DNA of 64,000 nt, taken from the NCBI RefSeq assembly GCF_001070855.1, contig NZ_JVLH01000009.1, positions 310,001-374,000 on the forward strand, given 5' to 3'. A program made the translations under genes and the position numbers. Every line of letters starts with the position of its first letter. The stretch's first letter is position 1. The notes beneath the pieces are model-generated. The model made no database searches. It was given only the letters and a program-made list of their open reading frames with translations, and had not been told where the DNA came from. Below are positions 53,177 through 63,362 of this stretch, piece by piece. Source of the stretch: Trueperella pyogenes (lineage in GTDB: Bacteria; Actinomycetota; Actinomycetes; Actinomycetales; Actinomycetaceae).

Positions 53177-55900
53177 ATGGCAGCGACCAAGCTGGTGATC
53201 GTGGAGTCTCCCGCCAAGGCGGCGACGATCGAAGGATACTTGGGACCCGACTACCATGTGACCGCCTCGATCGGTCACATTCGCGACCTGCCACAGCCCT
53301 CGGAACTGCCCGCCGACATGAAGAAGGGTCCCTACGGGCGCTTCGCCGTCGACGTCGAGGATGGCTTTACCCCTTATTACGTTGTCAATCCCGACAAGAA
53401 GAAAAAGGTCACCGAGCTCAAGAAGCTCCTGAAAGAGTCCGACGAACTCTTCCTGGCAACTGATGAGGACCGCGAAGGTGAGGCTATCGCTTGGCACCTT
53501 CTCCAAGTCCTCAAGCCCAAGGTTCCCGTGCGCCGCATGGTCTTCCATGAAATTACGAAGGAAGCGATCCAACGCGCTCTGGACAATACTCGCGAGCTCG
53601 ACACCGATCTTGTCGATGCCCAAGAAACTCGCCGAATTCTTGACCGCCTTTACGGCTACGAAGTTTCGCCGCTGCTCTGGCGCAAGATTCGCCCCTCCCT
53701 GTCCGCGGGCCGCGTTCAGTCGGTTGCAACGCGCTTGGTTGTGGATCGCGAGCGCGACCGCATGTCGCATGTGAGTGCAGAGTACTGGTCGATCGATACC
53801 CAGTTTGCCGCTTCGGGTCAGTCTTTTGGCGCAAAGGTTTCGCACATTGACGGTTCCCCCGTTGCAACCGGTTCCGATTTCGATGAAAACGGTCGCCTTT
53901 CCGCGAAGGCCACAAAGAACGCGGCCTTCCACCTGGATGCCCATTCCGCGCCGCTCTTCGCCGCAGCGCTCGAGGCCGCGCGTGATTCCGCAATCGATTC
54001 TGTCCAGCAGAAGCCCTACCGTCGCCGCCCGGCAGCGCCCTTCACGACGTCGACGCTTCAGCAGGAAGCTTCCCGCAAGCTTCACTGGAATGCTTCCTCG
54101 ACGATGCGGACCGCTCAGTCCCTGTACGAGTCGGGCTTTATCACCTACATGCGTACCGACTCTACGGCCCTGTCCTCGCAGGCCATTAAGGCTGCCCGCC
54201 AGCAGGCTAAGGAACTTTATGGGGCCGAGGCCGTGGCTGAGAAGCCGCGCATCTATGGCACTACCTCCAAGGGTGCGCAAGAAGCTCACGAGGCCATCCG
54301 CCCCGCCGGGGATCACTTCCGCACGCCCGCGCAAGTTGCCTCGGTTTTGAATCGTCAGCAGCTTGCACTTTATGACTTGATCTGGAAGCGAACCGTCGCT
54401 TCGCAGATGGCGGATGCCCTTGGCTTTACCGCAACCATCCGAGTGCGGACCGACGTTGAGGTCGAAGGTCAGCCTCACGCAGTGCTCTCCAGCGCCTCGG
54501 GGACTGTTATTACTTCACCCGGCTTCAGGTTGGCCTACCAAGAAGGTCAGGACAAGGGACGCTACGACGCGGAAACGACCGATGCTGAGAAGACCCTCCC
54601 ACAGGTGAGCGAAGGGGAAGTTGCGCTGCTTGAAGAAGCGCAGGCGCAGGGACACCAGACTCAGCCCCCGGGTCGCTACACCGAAGCGACCTTGGTGAAG
54701 ACCATGGAAGAGCTTGGAATTGGTCGCCCCTCGACCTATGCGGCAACGATTCAAACCATCGGTGATCGCGGCTACGTCACCCACCGAGGCCAGTACTTGG
54801 TTCCGACTTGGCTGGCCTTCTCGGTCACGCGACTGATGGAAGAGAATCTGTCGAACCTGGTCGACTACGACTTCACGGCATCGATGGAAAACGATCTGGA
54901 CCAGATCGCTGCGGGAAGCGAGGATCGCCACGAGTTCTTGAGCACCTTCTACTTCGGTGCAGACGGTAAGGGCGATGCTGACGGCCTGAAGTTCCAGGTT
55001 GAATCCCTGGGAGACGATATTGATGCCCGTGCGGTGAACTCCATTGATATGGGAAATGGCGTCACCTTGCGAGTGGGTCGGTACGGACCCTACATGGAGA
55101 AGGCTGATGGGACGCGTGCAAATGTGCCGCCCGAGGTCGCACCCGATGAACTGACCGAAGAGAAGATCACGGAACTCTTCGCGCTTGCTGCAGATGATGG
55201 ACGCGAGCTGGGAATCGATCCCGCAAGCGGACACATGCTGGTTGCAAAGAACGGCCGTTACGGTCCCTACGTGACGGAAATTCTGCCCGAAGAAACCGAG
55301 GAAGCGGAAGCTTCTGAAGATGGGAAGCCGGCGAAGAAGACGCGAAAGAAGGCTGCGGCAAAACCGCGCACGGCCTCGTTGTTCAAGTCGATGGATCTGG
55401 CGACCATCACGCTGGAGGATGCACTTGCGCTGCTCTCGCTTCCGCGCGAGGTTGGTGTTGATCCCTCCGACGGTGAAGTCATCACTGCGCAAAACGGTCG
55501 CTACGGCCCGTACCTGAAGAAGGGCAGCGATTCGCGGACCCTTCCCAGTGAGGATCAGCTTCTGACGATCACCTTGGACGAGGCGCTGGAGATCTACTCT
55601 CAGCCCAAGCAACGAGGCCGCGGGGCAGCAAAGCCCCCGCTGCGTGAGTTTGGTGAAGATCCGGTGTCGGGTAAGAAGGTCACCGTCAAGGATGGCCGTT
55701 TCGGCCCCTACATCACCGATGGCGAAACCAATGTGACCGTTCCGCGCGCCGAAACAGTCGAGGATCTGACCGCTGAACGTGCGTATGAACTTCTGGCCGA
55801 TAAGCGCGCGAAGGGCCCAGCTCCGAAGCGCACCCGTAAGACGACTGCGAAGAAGACAACAACTCGACGCGCGACGAAGAAGGCTTCGACAAAGAAGTAA
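53177..55900 (+). CDS. topA: DNA topoisomerase I
   Basis: 907 residues with GGAAGGGA before ATG 53177. Toprim domain (KLVIVESPAKAATIEGYLG; ATDEDREGEAIAW), catalytic Tyr324 in GFITYMRTDST, and four C-terminal repeats of the form (V/N/D)GR(Y/F)GPY, without zinc fingers, as in actinobacterial enzymes. A Lys/Arg/Thr-rich tail binds DNA. Relaxes negative supercoils. Followed by tmk. Confidence 0.96.
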   Translation: MAATKLVIVESPAKAATIEGYLGPDYHVTASIGHIRDLPQPSELPADMKKGPYGRFAVDVEDGFTPYYVVNPDKKKKVTELKKLLKESDELFLATDEDREGEAIAWHLLQVLKPKVPVRRMVFHEITKEAIQRALDNTRELDTDLVDAQETRRILDRLYGYEVSPLLWRKIRPSLSAGRVQSVATRLVVDRERDRMSHVSAEYWSIDTQFAASGQSFGAKVSHIDGSPVATGSDFDENGRLSAKATKNAAFHLDAHSAPLFAAALEAARDSAIDSVQQKPYRRRPAAPFTTSTLQQEASRKLHWNASSTMRTAQSLYESGFITYMRTDSTALSSQAIKAARQQAKELYGAEAVAEKPRIYGTTSKGAQEAHEAIRPAGDHFRTPAQVASVLNRQQLALYDLIWKRTVASQMADALGFTATIRVRTDVEVEGQPHAVLSSASGTVITSPGFRLAYQEGQDKGRYDAETTDAEKTLPQVSEGEVALLEEAQAQGHQTQPPGRYTEATLVKTMEELGIGRPSTYAATIQTIGDRGYVTHRGQYLVPTWLAFSVTRLMEENLSNLVDYDFTASMENDLDQIAAGSEDRHEFLSTFYFGADGKGDADGLKFQVESLGDDIDARAVNSIDMGNGVTLRVGRYGPYMEKADGTRANVPPEVAPDELTEEKITELFALAADDGRELGIDPASGHMLVAKNGRYGPYVTEILPEETEEAEASEDGKPAKKTRKKAAAKPRTASLFKSMDLATITLEDALALLSLPREVGVDPSDGEVITAQNGRYGPYLKKGSDSRTLPSEDQLLTITLDEALEIYSQPKQRGRGAAKPPLREFGEDPVSGKKVTVKDGRFGPYITDGETNVTVPRAETVEDLTAERAYELLADKRAKGPAPKRTRKTTAKKTTTRRATKKASTKK

Positions 55901-55975
55901 CGAGAAGGAATTTTCTTTCGCCCACCCGCTGCCAAAATGGACGCAAATGCGGGTGGGCACTGTCAAGATAGAGAC

Positions 55976-56719
55976 ATGAGATCAATGGGTAGTGGTGCAC
56001 AGGCGGGGCGCGGACTCTTCATCACCTTTGAAGGTGGTGATGGGACCGGTAAAAGTACCCAAATTCAGCGGGTTCGCCAGTGGTTTGAAGAACGCGGACA
56101 ACAGGTGGTTGTCACGCGAGAACCCGGTGGAACAGGGCTGGGGACGACTCTGCGTCAATTGGTTCAGAATGGACCGGAAGATGTTGACCCTCGCACCGAA
56201 GCACTGCTGTATGCCGCTGATCGCGCCTACCATGTTGCAACCCTGATCAGGCCGGCCCTTGAACGTGGGGAAATCGTTCTGGCCGACCGCTACATTGATT
56301 CGTCTCTGGCATACCAGGGTGCCGCGCGAAGCTTGGGTGTGGATGAAATCCGTAGCCTATCTATGTGGGCAACGGAAAGTTTGCTCCCCGATCTCACTCT
56401 GCTGATTGACGTTCCGCCGGAAGTTGCCGCCAGGCGTCGCGGTGGTGAACCGGACCGAATGGAACGCGAATCTATGGAATTCCATGAGCGCGTTCGCCAC
56501 CAGTACTTGGCGCTTGCGGATTCTGAAGCAGATCGTATCGTCGTCATCGATGGCGTGGGTACCGAAGATCAGGTCTTCAGTGAAATTCGCGGAGTTCTGG
56601 AAGAACGTGTTGATGCGGCATTCCAGGGATTGCCCGAAGAAGCTGCAGAAGATACTAAGCCCGTTGAATCTCAGGCAACGCTCTGGGCTCTTCTGGAAGA
56701 GGATGGCATTCTTCTGTGA
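55976..56719 (+). CDS. tmk: Thymidylate kinase
   Basis: 247 residues from ATG 55976 (ATG 55985 is also possible). P-loop FEGGDGTGKST, the DR motif REPGGT, LADRYIDSSLAYQG and the lid RRGGEPDRMERE. Phosphorylates dTMP to dTDP. It is longer than the usual ~210 residues by a hydrophilic C-terminal extension of ~35. Overlaps holB by 4 bases. A 10-bp hairpin (55920-55958) lies between topA and tmk but lacks a T-run. Confidence 0.95.
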   Translation: MRSMGSGAQAGRGLFITFEGGDGTGKSTQIQRVRQWFEERGQQVVVTREPGGTGLGTTLRQLVQNGPEDVDPRTEALLYAADRAYHVATLIRPALERGEIVLADRYIDSSLAYQGAARSLGVDEIRSLSMWATESLLPDLTLLIDVPPEVAARRRGGEPDRMERESMEFHERVRHQYLALADSEADRIVVIDGVGTEDQVFSEIRGVLEERVDAAFQGLPEEAAEDTKPVESQATLWALLEEDGILL

Positions 56720-57960
56720 GCGTTTGGGATGAATTGGTCGGTCAGGAACATGCCCTGGCGGTATTGCAACAGGCGGCTCAAGGCGCCCGAGCAATTGTCG
56801 ACCATGCCCAAGAGGCCCATCCAGCTGCGGAAACGTCCGGCTCCGTGCGCGCCGCTTCGTCCGTGACTGTGCCCGCAGATGACCCGTCTCGCTCAATGAC
56901 CCATGCATGGCTCATCACCGGGCCTCCCGGTTCTGGGCGTTCGGTTGCGGCAATCGCTTTTGCAGCGGCCCTTCAGTGCACCGGAGAGTTCCCAGGATGC
57001 GGACAATGTCCAGGATGCCGCACCACAATGGCTCGGACGAATGGCGATGTCTCGATCCTCACCACGGAATCCACGCAAATTCGTATCGATGAGGTTCGTC
57101 AGATCGTCTTGCGTGCCCAGACCGCACCTTCGCAGGGACGTTGGCGGGTCATCGTCATTGAAGATGCTGACCGGATGATGGAACGCACGGCGAATGTTCT
57201 TCTTAAGGCAATTGAAGAACCACCAGAGCGCACCGTCTGGCTGCTCTGTGCGCCCAGTGCAGAAGACATGATCACCACCATCCGTTCGCGCTGTCGGCAT
57301 CTGGGACTGCGAATTCCAGATCCGCACGCCGTCGCAGACCTTCTTGTTCGTCGTGACGGTGTTGAGCCTGCGGATGCGCTATCCGCAGCCCGTGCAGCGC
57401 AATCGCATATCGGCTTGGCTCGAGCCCTCGCCAAAGACCCCAAGATGCGTCAGCGTCGCCGGCAGATCATCACTGCCCCCGCACAGGTGCGTTCTGTTGG
57501 CGAAGCGGTCTTTGCCGCAGAGGACCTCCTCTCCATCGCGAAAACTCAAGCAGAATCCCAATCTGAAGAACGCAATGCCCGCGAAAAGGCTGAACTTATG
57601 CGCCAATTGGGAATGGAAGAAGGTCAGAGCCCTGCCTCGCATCAGCGTGCACGTATCCGTGAACTCGAAGAAGACCAGAAGCGGCGTTCAAAGCGAGCCA
57701 TTCAAGATTCTCTTGATCGAGCCCTCGTTGACCTCTTGGGAATCTATAGGGACGTTCTCATGCGTCAATTGGGAACGGATCAAGAACCGATCAATGATGA
57801 CTGCCTAGATCTCATCGACCAGCTTTGTGCTCAATCCACTCCGCAGCAGACCATGAAGAGAGTCCAAGCGATTGAGGAAGCTCGAAAGCGGCTGACAACA
57901 AACATGTCAGTCCCTCTGATTTTGGAATCGATGGCACTCTCACTTCGACCGCAGGTCTAG
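56716..57960 (+). CDS. holB: DNA polymerase III delta' subunit
   Basis: 414 residues from GTG 56716, overlapping the tmk stop. AAA+ fold with a P-loop variant GPPGSGRSV, a four-cysteine zinc knot (CTGEFPGCGQCPGC), and SRCRHLGLRIPD as sensor region. Part of the clamp loader with the dnaX product. The P-loop lysine is replaced by Arg, in line with delta' being a non-hydrolysing subunit. Confidence 0.92.
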   Translation: MSVWDELVGQEHALAVLQQAAQGARAIVDHAQEAHPAAETSGSVRAASSVTVPADDPSRSMTHAWLITGPPGSGRSVAAIAFAAALQCTGEFPGCGQCPGCRTTMARTNGDVSILTTESTQIRIDEVRQIVLRAQTAPSQGRWRVIVIEDADRMMERTANVLLKAIEEPPERTVWLLCAPSAEDMITTIRSRCRHLGLRIPDPHAVADLLVRRDGVEPADALSAARAAQSHIGLARALAKDPKMRQRRRQIITAPAQVRSVGEAVFAAEDLLSIAKTQAESQSEERNAREKAELMRQLGMEEGQSPASHQRARIRELEEDQKRRSKRAIQDSLDRALVDLLGIYRDVLMRQLGTDQEPINDDCLDLIDQLCAQSTPQQTMKRVQAIEEARKRLTTNMSVPLILESMALSLRPQV

Positions 57961-57980
57961 ACATCGAATAGGGTAGAGGC

Positions 57981-59633
57981 ATGAATTCACGCTCCCGCCT
58001 GATCGTCTCCGTGTTGATCGTACTTGCGCTTGCCACAAACTTTGGCATCGCATACTACGCGAAGAATGCCATTGATCAGGCTGCCACCAGCGCCGCCGCG
58101 GGCTCCTCGAGCAGCCAGAACAAGGTGACGGTCGCGCATGCGGCAGACCCGCTTCCCGGCAAGCCCACGAAAGAGCAGTTCTACTCTCAGCCACTCAATT
58201 GGCGACAGTGTGATGCCTCGGAAATCACAAGCACCGGGGTTTCTGCACCGCGCGATATCGACAAGTACCAGTGTGCGTCACTGACCGCGCCGCTGGACTG
58301 GGAGAACCTCGACGGGAACCAAATCACCCTTGCCTTGGCGGTCCACCGCGGGGATCAGAGTGAAGGCAAGGCTCTGTTCTACAACCTTGGTGGTCCCGGT
58401 GGAGCATCGGTGTCCTCAATTACCTCGCAGGTCACCAGCTCTTTGGGTACGGGGCTTGTCTCGGCTTTCGACATCGTTGCTCTGGATCCGCGAGGCGTCG
58501 GAGCATCAACCCCTGTCCGTTGCCGAACTGATGAAGAGCGTGACGGCGACGCAGCTGGAACGCGAAACCCGATCGATCCGAACGCAAGTCCCGCAGAAAT
58601 GATCAAGCTCGCAGAAGATACTTCTCGAGATCTCGCCAAGGGCTGTCAAGACCTCAGCGGTGACATCTTCAAGCACATCGACACCGTGAATGCATCGAAA
58701 GACTTCGATATGGTTCGCGCGCTGCTTGGGCAAGAGAAGTTCAACTACCTGGGCTACTCCTACGGAACTTTCCTGGGCGCCACCTACGCTGAGCAATTCC
58801 CCGGAAATGTCGGCCACATGGTCCTCGATGGTGCACTTGACCCCTCGGTCAGCGGCGATGAGCTCTCCGCCATGCAGATGCGAGGCTTCGAGGCCTCCTT
58901 GCGTCACTGGGTGGAGGATTGCCAGGCAGCACGTAACTGCCCGCTCAAGGGCGATGCAGATGCCGGCATGAAGCAGATGAAGAACTTCTTCGATCGCCTG
59001 TACAACACCCCGCTTCAAACCTCAGATCCGAACCGCCCGCTCACCCACGATCTTGCGATGAGCGCTGTCGTTGGGCTGCTGTACTCGACGCAGACGTATT
59101 CAATCCTCACGCAGGGAATGCAGCAAGCACTGAACTCCGAGGACGGCTCGACGCTGCTCTACGTTGCAGACTTGCTGAGCGAACGCAACAAGGACGGAAG
59201 TTACTCTTCGAATTCGATGGATGCGATCGTTGCTATTAACTCCCTGGACTTCGAGCCTGTTGGTGATGCAGCCCAGTGGGAGAAGGACGCGACAGCACTT
59301 AAGCAAGAGCTGATGATCTTTGGCGATCTTGCCGGCTACACCTCCGCCGGACTTGAAGGCTGGCCGACCAAGCACGCGAAGCGCCACGCAATCAAGGCTG
59401 AGGGTGCAGCCCCGATCGTGGTCGTTGGTACGACGCATGATCCTGCAACGCCCTACGTGATGTCCCAGAATCTGGCGAAACAGCTGTCGTCGGGCGTGTT
59501 GGTGACTTGGGATGGTTGGAACCACACCGCGTACTCGAAGAACGGAAGCAAGTGTGTGGCGACAGCTGTCGAAGGCTACTTCCTGCGGAATGTTGTTCCC
59601 ACCGCCGATCTTCATTGCGGGGCTGATTCCTAG
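57981..59633 (+). CDS. Secreted alpha/beta hydrolase, tripeptidyl aminopeptidase type
   Basis: 550 residues with an N-terminal signal anchor (about 5-27). Oxyanion segment NLGGPGGAS, nucleophile Ser260 in GYSYGTFLGATYAEQFP, catalytic Asp in GTTHDPATPY and His in WNHTAYS near the C-terminus (TAP-like C-terminal domain with conserved cysteines). Such enzymes remove tripeptides from the N-terminus of proteins outside the cell and help feed on peptides. Confidence 0.9.
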   Translation: MNSRSRLIVSVLIVLALATNFGIAYYAKNAIDQAATSAAAGSSSSQNKVTVAHAADPLPGKPTKEQFYSQPLNWRQCDASEITSTGVSAPRDIDKYQCASLTAPLDWENLDGNQITLALAVHRGDQSEGKALFYNLGGPGGASVSSITSQVTSSLGTGLVSAFDIVALDPRGVGASTPVRCRTDEERDGDAAGTRNPIDPNASPAEMIKLAEDTSRDLAKGCQDLSGDIFKHIDTVNASKDFDMVRALLGQEKFNYLGYSYGTFLGATYAEQFPGNVGHMVLDGALDPSVSGDELSAMQMRGFEASLRHWVEDCQAARNCPLKGDADAGMKQMKNFFDRLYNTPLQTSDPNRPLTHDLAMSAVVGLLYSTQTYSILTQGMQQALNSEDGSTLLYVADLLSERNKDGSYSSNSMDAIVAINSLDFEPVGDAAQWEKDATALKQELMIFGDLAGYTSAGLEGWPTKHAKRHAIKAEGAAPIVVVGTTHDPATPYVMSQNLAKQLSSGVLVTWDGWNHTAYSKNGSKCVATAVEGYFLRNVVPTADLHCGADS

Positions 59634-59757
59634 AATCGCTGGTTCTTCAAAGATTGCGTCGAAATGACTGGGACCAACTAGGTCCGTAGAGGCCTGCTCT
59701 GTCGCCAATTTCCCCACTGGCCTTGGCAGCTGGGCCTTGGCTCGCTAACGTTGAGCT

Positions 59758-60237
59758 ATGGACTTCTTCGGTGATGACGAAACAGAAACCCCCGGTCAGA
59801 ACACGGATAGTGTTGAAGCCGACGTGCTCATTGACACCACCATCGAGAATGCCTGGGCCTTGGTCTCTGAGCCCGGTTGGTGGATCAATGACGGACCGCT
59901 GGGTGACCATGATGTTGAGCACGGTGATGACGGGCTGTATCACGTTACCGATCCGGAAGCGGGAACATGGCTTGTTGAAAAACTCGATGAAGATCCCATG
60001 GATGTTGTGCGCTTCCGCTGGTACCCCGTGGCCAGTGATGAGTTCCCCGAAGAAACACTGACGACTATCGAAGTCTCACTCTCAGAAGAAAAAGGTAAGA
60101 TCGCACTTCACGTTGAAGAATCGGGAATTGCTGCCCTTAGCGATGATGAGGATGAGGCCTACCAGCTTTGGGAAGACGAAGCCGGTTTGTGGGATCAGGC
60201 CGTTGATAGCGCGAAGGACTACTTAGAGCGTCGGTGA
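59758..60237 (+). CDS. SRPBCC (START/Bet v1-like) family protein
   Basis: 159 residues from ATG 59758. EADVLIDTTIENAWALVSEPGWW at the start of the domain, then FRWYPV and the C-terminal helix LWDQAVDSAKDYLERR are typical of the AHSA1/SRPBCC fold that binds hydrophobic ligands. Acidic protein. Its end overlaps the end of the converging DUF2218 gene by 19 bases. Confidence 0.82.
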   Translation: MDFFGDDETETPGQNTDSVEADVLIDTTIENAWALVSEPGWWINDGPLGDHDVEHGDDGLYHVTDPEAGTWLVEKLDEDPMDVVRFRWYPVASDEFPEETLTTIEVSLSEEKGKIALHVEESGIAALSDDEDEAYQLWEDEAGLWDQAVDSAKDYLERR

Positions 60238-60623
60238 CGCTCGATATCCTCTGCTGTTAAGGGACCCTGCGTGGTTCCAGGAGTTTCCACACCATCGATC
60301 GGATTCTTCCTCATCCACGCAACCTCAAGCCCGTCGCGGTACCCGAAGCGAGCCAGGTGAATTCCGACGACAAACTCAAGGTGTTCCACGGCCTCGGGTG
60401 AAGTCTTCAGCTCAAGACGCAAGTACTGGTCTGTACACGAGATTGCGCACTCACCGCCGGGCATCCCCTCACGAGTGAAGATCAGCGTTCCGCGAGCTGA
60501 TTCATCATCCCACTGTGCGTCGATTTTCCGTCCCATATGTGAGGCAAGCTGATGCCCATATCGACGTGCACGCTCGGTGGAAACATTGGCGACGGAAATC
60601 ATCACTTCACTCATACAAGCCAT
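60219..60623 (-). CDS. DUF2218 family protein
   Basis: 134 residues. The pattern ISVANVSTERARRYGHQLASHMG, the strand GECAISCTDQYLRLELKTS, and HLEFVVGIHLARFGYRDGLEVAW fit DUF2218, a small fold often linked to metal or siderophore genes. A GAGGG site precedes ATG 60623; ATG 60614 is a second choice. No further context. Confidence 0.78.
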   Translation of the reverse strand: MACMSEVMISVANVSTERARRYGHQLASHMGRKIDAQWDDESARGTLIFTREGMPGGECAISCTDQYLRLELKTSPEAVEHLEFVVGIHLARFGYRDGLEVAWMRKNPIDGVETPGTTQGPLTAEDIERHRRSK

Positions 60624-60687
60624 TTTCCCTCATCTATCCCGGTTGGGCATGCTAGCGTGGAAAACTCAACTGAGAGAACGGATCACA

Positions 60688-62115
60688 ATGAGCACCAGCG
60701 AACACGATGAGCAGAGCTTCGGCGACGCCTCGGGCCGCGAGCTTCAGCGCAATCTAACGAACCGCCATATTCAGCTCATCGCTATTGGCGGCGCAATTGG
60801 CACCGGTCTTTTTATGGGTTCCGGAAAGACCATCGCAACGGCTGGTCCCTCGATTCTTCTGGTTTATCTGATTATTGGCAGCGCGCTTTTCCTGTTCATG
60901 CGTGCGATGGGTGAGATCCTCCTTTCTGACAATAGATACGGCACTTTTGCCGATATCATTCGGCATTTCCTTGGCCCAACCCTGGGGTTTGTCATGGGAT
61001 GGACCTACTGGCTGTGTTGGGTAGTTACAGGTATTGCTGACGTCGTTGCCATCACCGGTTACGTGCGTTTTTGGTTCCTGAACCTCCCCGCATGGATTCC
61101 CGTTCTTGCTACTGCGCTTCTTCTCTTCACTCTTAATGCGATGACCGTCAAAGCTTTTGGAGAGACTGAATTCTGGTTCGCGATGATTAAAATCGTTGCA
61201 ATTATTGCGCTGATTGTGGTCGGCGTAGTGATGATCGCCATCGGTATGCGCGACAGTAACGGCACAACTGCGGCGGTTTCGAACCTGTGGAGTCACGGAG
61301 GCCTATTCCCAACGGGACTTACCGGCTTCTTGGGTGGCTTCCAGATTGCAGTTTTTGCCTTCGTTGGCATTGAGCTAGTCGGAACGACTGTTGCCGAGAC
61401 TTCGAACCCCACGCAAACTCTTCCCAAGGCAATCAACTCGATTCCCGTTCGTGTTGTTCTGTTCTACATCTGCTCTCTTGCGGTCATCATGATGGTGACG
61501 CCTTGGGATCAGATTGATAAGACCCAGTCGCCTTTTGTCACGATGTTTTCGATGACGGGGCTGGGTGCGGCAGCTTCACTGGTGAACTTGGTGGTGCTGA
61601 CTTCTGCGGCCTCGTCGGCCAACTCGGGGATCTACTCAACTTCGAGGATGCTCTTCTCCCTATCACTTCAGGGTGATGCAGCCCCCTTCTTTGGCCGTCT
61701 ATCCAAGCATCACGTCCCCCAGAATGCGCTTTTCCTGTCGTGTGTGTTCTTGCTTTCCGCCGCTGTTCTTCTGGCTTTTGGCGATTCAATCCTGAGCGTT
61801 TTCACCGTGGTGACCGCAATGTCGGCAACCCTCTTCATGGTTGTATGGGTTTTGATTGTGATCGCCTACCTGTTCTACGTGCGCAAGTACCCGAACAAAC
61901 ATCGCAGCTCGACCTTCCCGCTTCCTGGCGGTGTATTCTCGGCCTGGCTCTTCATTGCCTTCATTGCTGCAATGGTCGTCGTGCTGTCTTTGGATATGGA
62001 AAGCCTTCAGGGACTGCTGATGTCGGCTGCGTGGATGGTTGGCATCACTGTCGTCGGTGTGATTCGTCGCCACCGTTCTCTGGGGCGCCGAGGCCGTACA
62101 TTCCTCTCTGCTTGA
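60688..62115 (+). CDS. cycA: Amino acid permease, D-serine/D-alanine/glycine type
   Basis: 475 residues from ATG 60688, 12 membrane helices. Close to E. coli CycA along its length: RNLTNRHIQLIAIGGAIGTG, FMGSGKTIATAGPSILLVY, WTYWLCWVVTGIADVVAIT and FGETEFWFAMIKIVAI. Proton-driven uptake of D-alanine, D-serine and glycine. Separate from the thiamine genes that follow. Confidence 0.9.
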   Translation: MSTSEHDEQSFGDASGRELQRNLTNRHIQLIAIGGAIGTGLFMGSGKTIATAGPSILLVYLIIGSALFLFMRAMGEILLSDNRYGTFADIIRHFLGPTLGFVMGWTYWLCWVVTGIADVVAITGYVRFWFLNLPAWIPVLATALLLFTLNAMTVKAFGETEFWFAMIKIVAIIALIVVGVVMIAIGMRDSNGTTAAVSNLWSHGGLFPTGLTGFLGGFQIAVFAFVGIELVGTTVAETSNPTQTLPKAINSIPVRVVLFYICSLAVIMMVTPWDQIDKTQSPFVTMFSMTGLGAAASLVNLVVLTSAASSANSGIYSTSRMLFSLSLQGDAAPFFGRLSKHHVPQNALFLSCVFLLSAAVLLAFGDSILSVFTVVTAMSATLFMVVWVLIVIAYLFYVRKYPNKHRSSTFPLPGGVFSAWLFIAFIAAMVVVLSLDMESLQGLLMSAAWMVGITVVGVIRRHRSLGRRGRTFLSA

Positions 62116-62136
62116 TGCGCTATGCTTGCTGAGTAA

Positions 62137-62215
62137 GACAGGGGAGCCCACCGTGGGCTGAGAGTGCGAATGCAGACCCTTACACCTGATCCGGATTATG
62201 CCGGCGTAGGAAGTC
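62137..62215 (+). promoter_or_regulatory. TPP riboswitch
   Basis: THI-box motifs are present in order: GGGGAGCC, GGGCTGAGAG, GCAGACCCTTACACCTGATCC, GGATTATGCCGGCGTAGGAAG. It binds thiamine pyrophosphate and turns off the thiB-thiP operon whose first start codon is about 60 bases downstream. Confidence 0.95.
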
Positions 62216-62276
62216 GCAATCTCCAGACTGCCTCCCCCGAGGCCGTCCAGCCCTCCACCAATAGCGGAGGATGAAA

Positions 62277-63362
62277 ATGTCTACTTTTTCGACGCACCGT
62301 CGCGTCCGTTTAATTGCGTCAACCGCAACATTTTTGGTTGCAGCAAGCTCTCTTGCAGCTTGCGCGGGAAACACTAATGATGGTGCCGCAACACAGGCTG
62401 GCACGGCCTCGGCACAGGGTGACCAAAGCGTCACTATTCTTGCCTACGATTCATTCGATTTCCCCCAGGACCTTCTGGACAAGTTCCATGAGCAGACCGG
62501 AATCACCGCAAAAATTCAGGCGATCGGCAACGGAGGGGAGCTGGCCAACCAACTGGTTCTCACCAAGGATGCGCCCTTGGGGGACGCCGTTTTCGGCCTA
62601 GATAATACGGTTTCAACCCGTATTGGCGGTCAGGGAATCATCGAAGATGCACATATCACCTCGCCAAATGCAGATGACAATTTCCAGGGCGAACCCGGTC
62701 TGGTTCCCATCGATCGCGGCGATGTCTGCGTGAACTACGACAAGAAGTGGTTTGCCGACCACCAGCTTGCTGTGCCGACGAGCTTCGAAGACCTGACGAA
62801 GCCTCAATACAAGGACATGCTTGTCGCCATGAATCCGGCATCATCAACTCCGGGAATGGCATTCATGTTGGCAACGATCGCAAAGTTTGGCCCCGATGGG
62901 TATGCCCAGTACTGGAAGTCGCTCAAGGACAACGGCGTGAAGATCACCGAGGGCTGGTCACAGGCATTTAACGTTGACTACAGCGCCGGTGAAGGTAAGG
63001 GCAGCTACCCCATGATGGTGTCCTACGGTTCTTCTCCCGCCTATGCGGTCAATGATGCAGGAACCGAAAGTTCGACCGGTGTCATCACCGACACTTGCTT
63101 CCGCCAGGTTGAATATGCCGGCGTGCTCAAGGGTGCAAAGAACCCCGAAGGGGCAAAGAAGTTCATCGAATTCCTGCTCTCTGACGAAGTTCAGAGCGCA
63201 ATTTCGAAGGCAACCTACATGCACCCCTACAAAGGTCAGGAACCCGAGGCCCTGCAAAAGTTTGGCCCTCTGGCCGATAAGCCCATGCGTGTTGACCCTC
63301 AGGACATTGAGAAGAACTCGACTGCTTGGCTCAAGACCTGGCAAGAAACGGTTCTTGGGTGA
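62277..63362 (+). CDS. thiB: Thiamine ABC transporter, substrate-binding lipoprotein
   Basis: 361 residues from ATG 62277: the GGAGG site (62266-62270) suits this ATG and would abut the one at 62271. Lipobox LAAC with Cys29. Domain: VTILAYDSFDFPQDLLDKF, LTKDAPLGDAVFGLDNT, DVCVNYDKKWF and ITEGWSQAFNVDYSAGEGKGSYPMMVSYGSSPAY are the thiamine-binding signatures. Expression is under the TPP riboswitch. Confidence 0.95.
   Translation: MSTFSTHRRVRLIASTATFLVAASSLAACAGNTNDGAATQAGTASAQGDQSVTILAYDSFDFPQDLLDKFHEQTGITAKIQAIGNGGELANQLVLTKDAPLGDAVFGLDNTVSTRIGGQGIIEDAHITSPNADDNFQGEPGLVPIDRGDVCVNYDKKWFADHQLAVPTSFEDLTKPQYKDMLVAMNPASSTPGMAFMLATIAKFGPDGYAQYWKSLKDNGVKITEGWSQAFNVDYSAGEGKGSYPMMVSYGSSPAYAVNDAGTESSTGVITDTCFRQVEYAGVLKGAKNPEGAKKFIEFLLSDEVQSAISKATYMHPYKGQEPEALQKFGPLADKPMRVDPQDIEKNSTAWLKTWQETVLG

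Noticed and set aside
55920-55958. Hairpin between topA and tmk as a terminator
   Set aside because: 10-bp stem but a 19-base loop and no T-run; it also reaches to within 20 bases of the tmk start, so topA-tmk read-through is likely.
53090-55966. Two long minus-strand frames (about 460 and 480 codons)
   Set aside because: Antisense to topA, which has all its catalytic motifs; the shadows have no recognisable domain.
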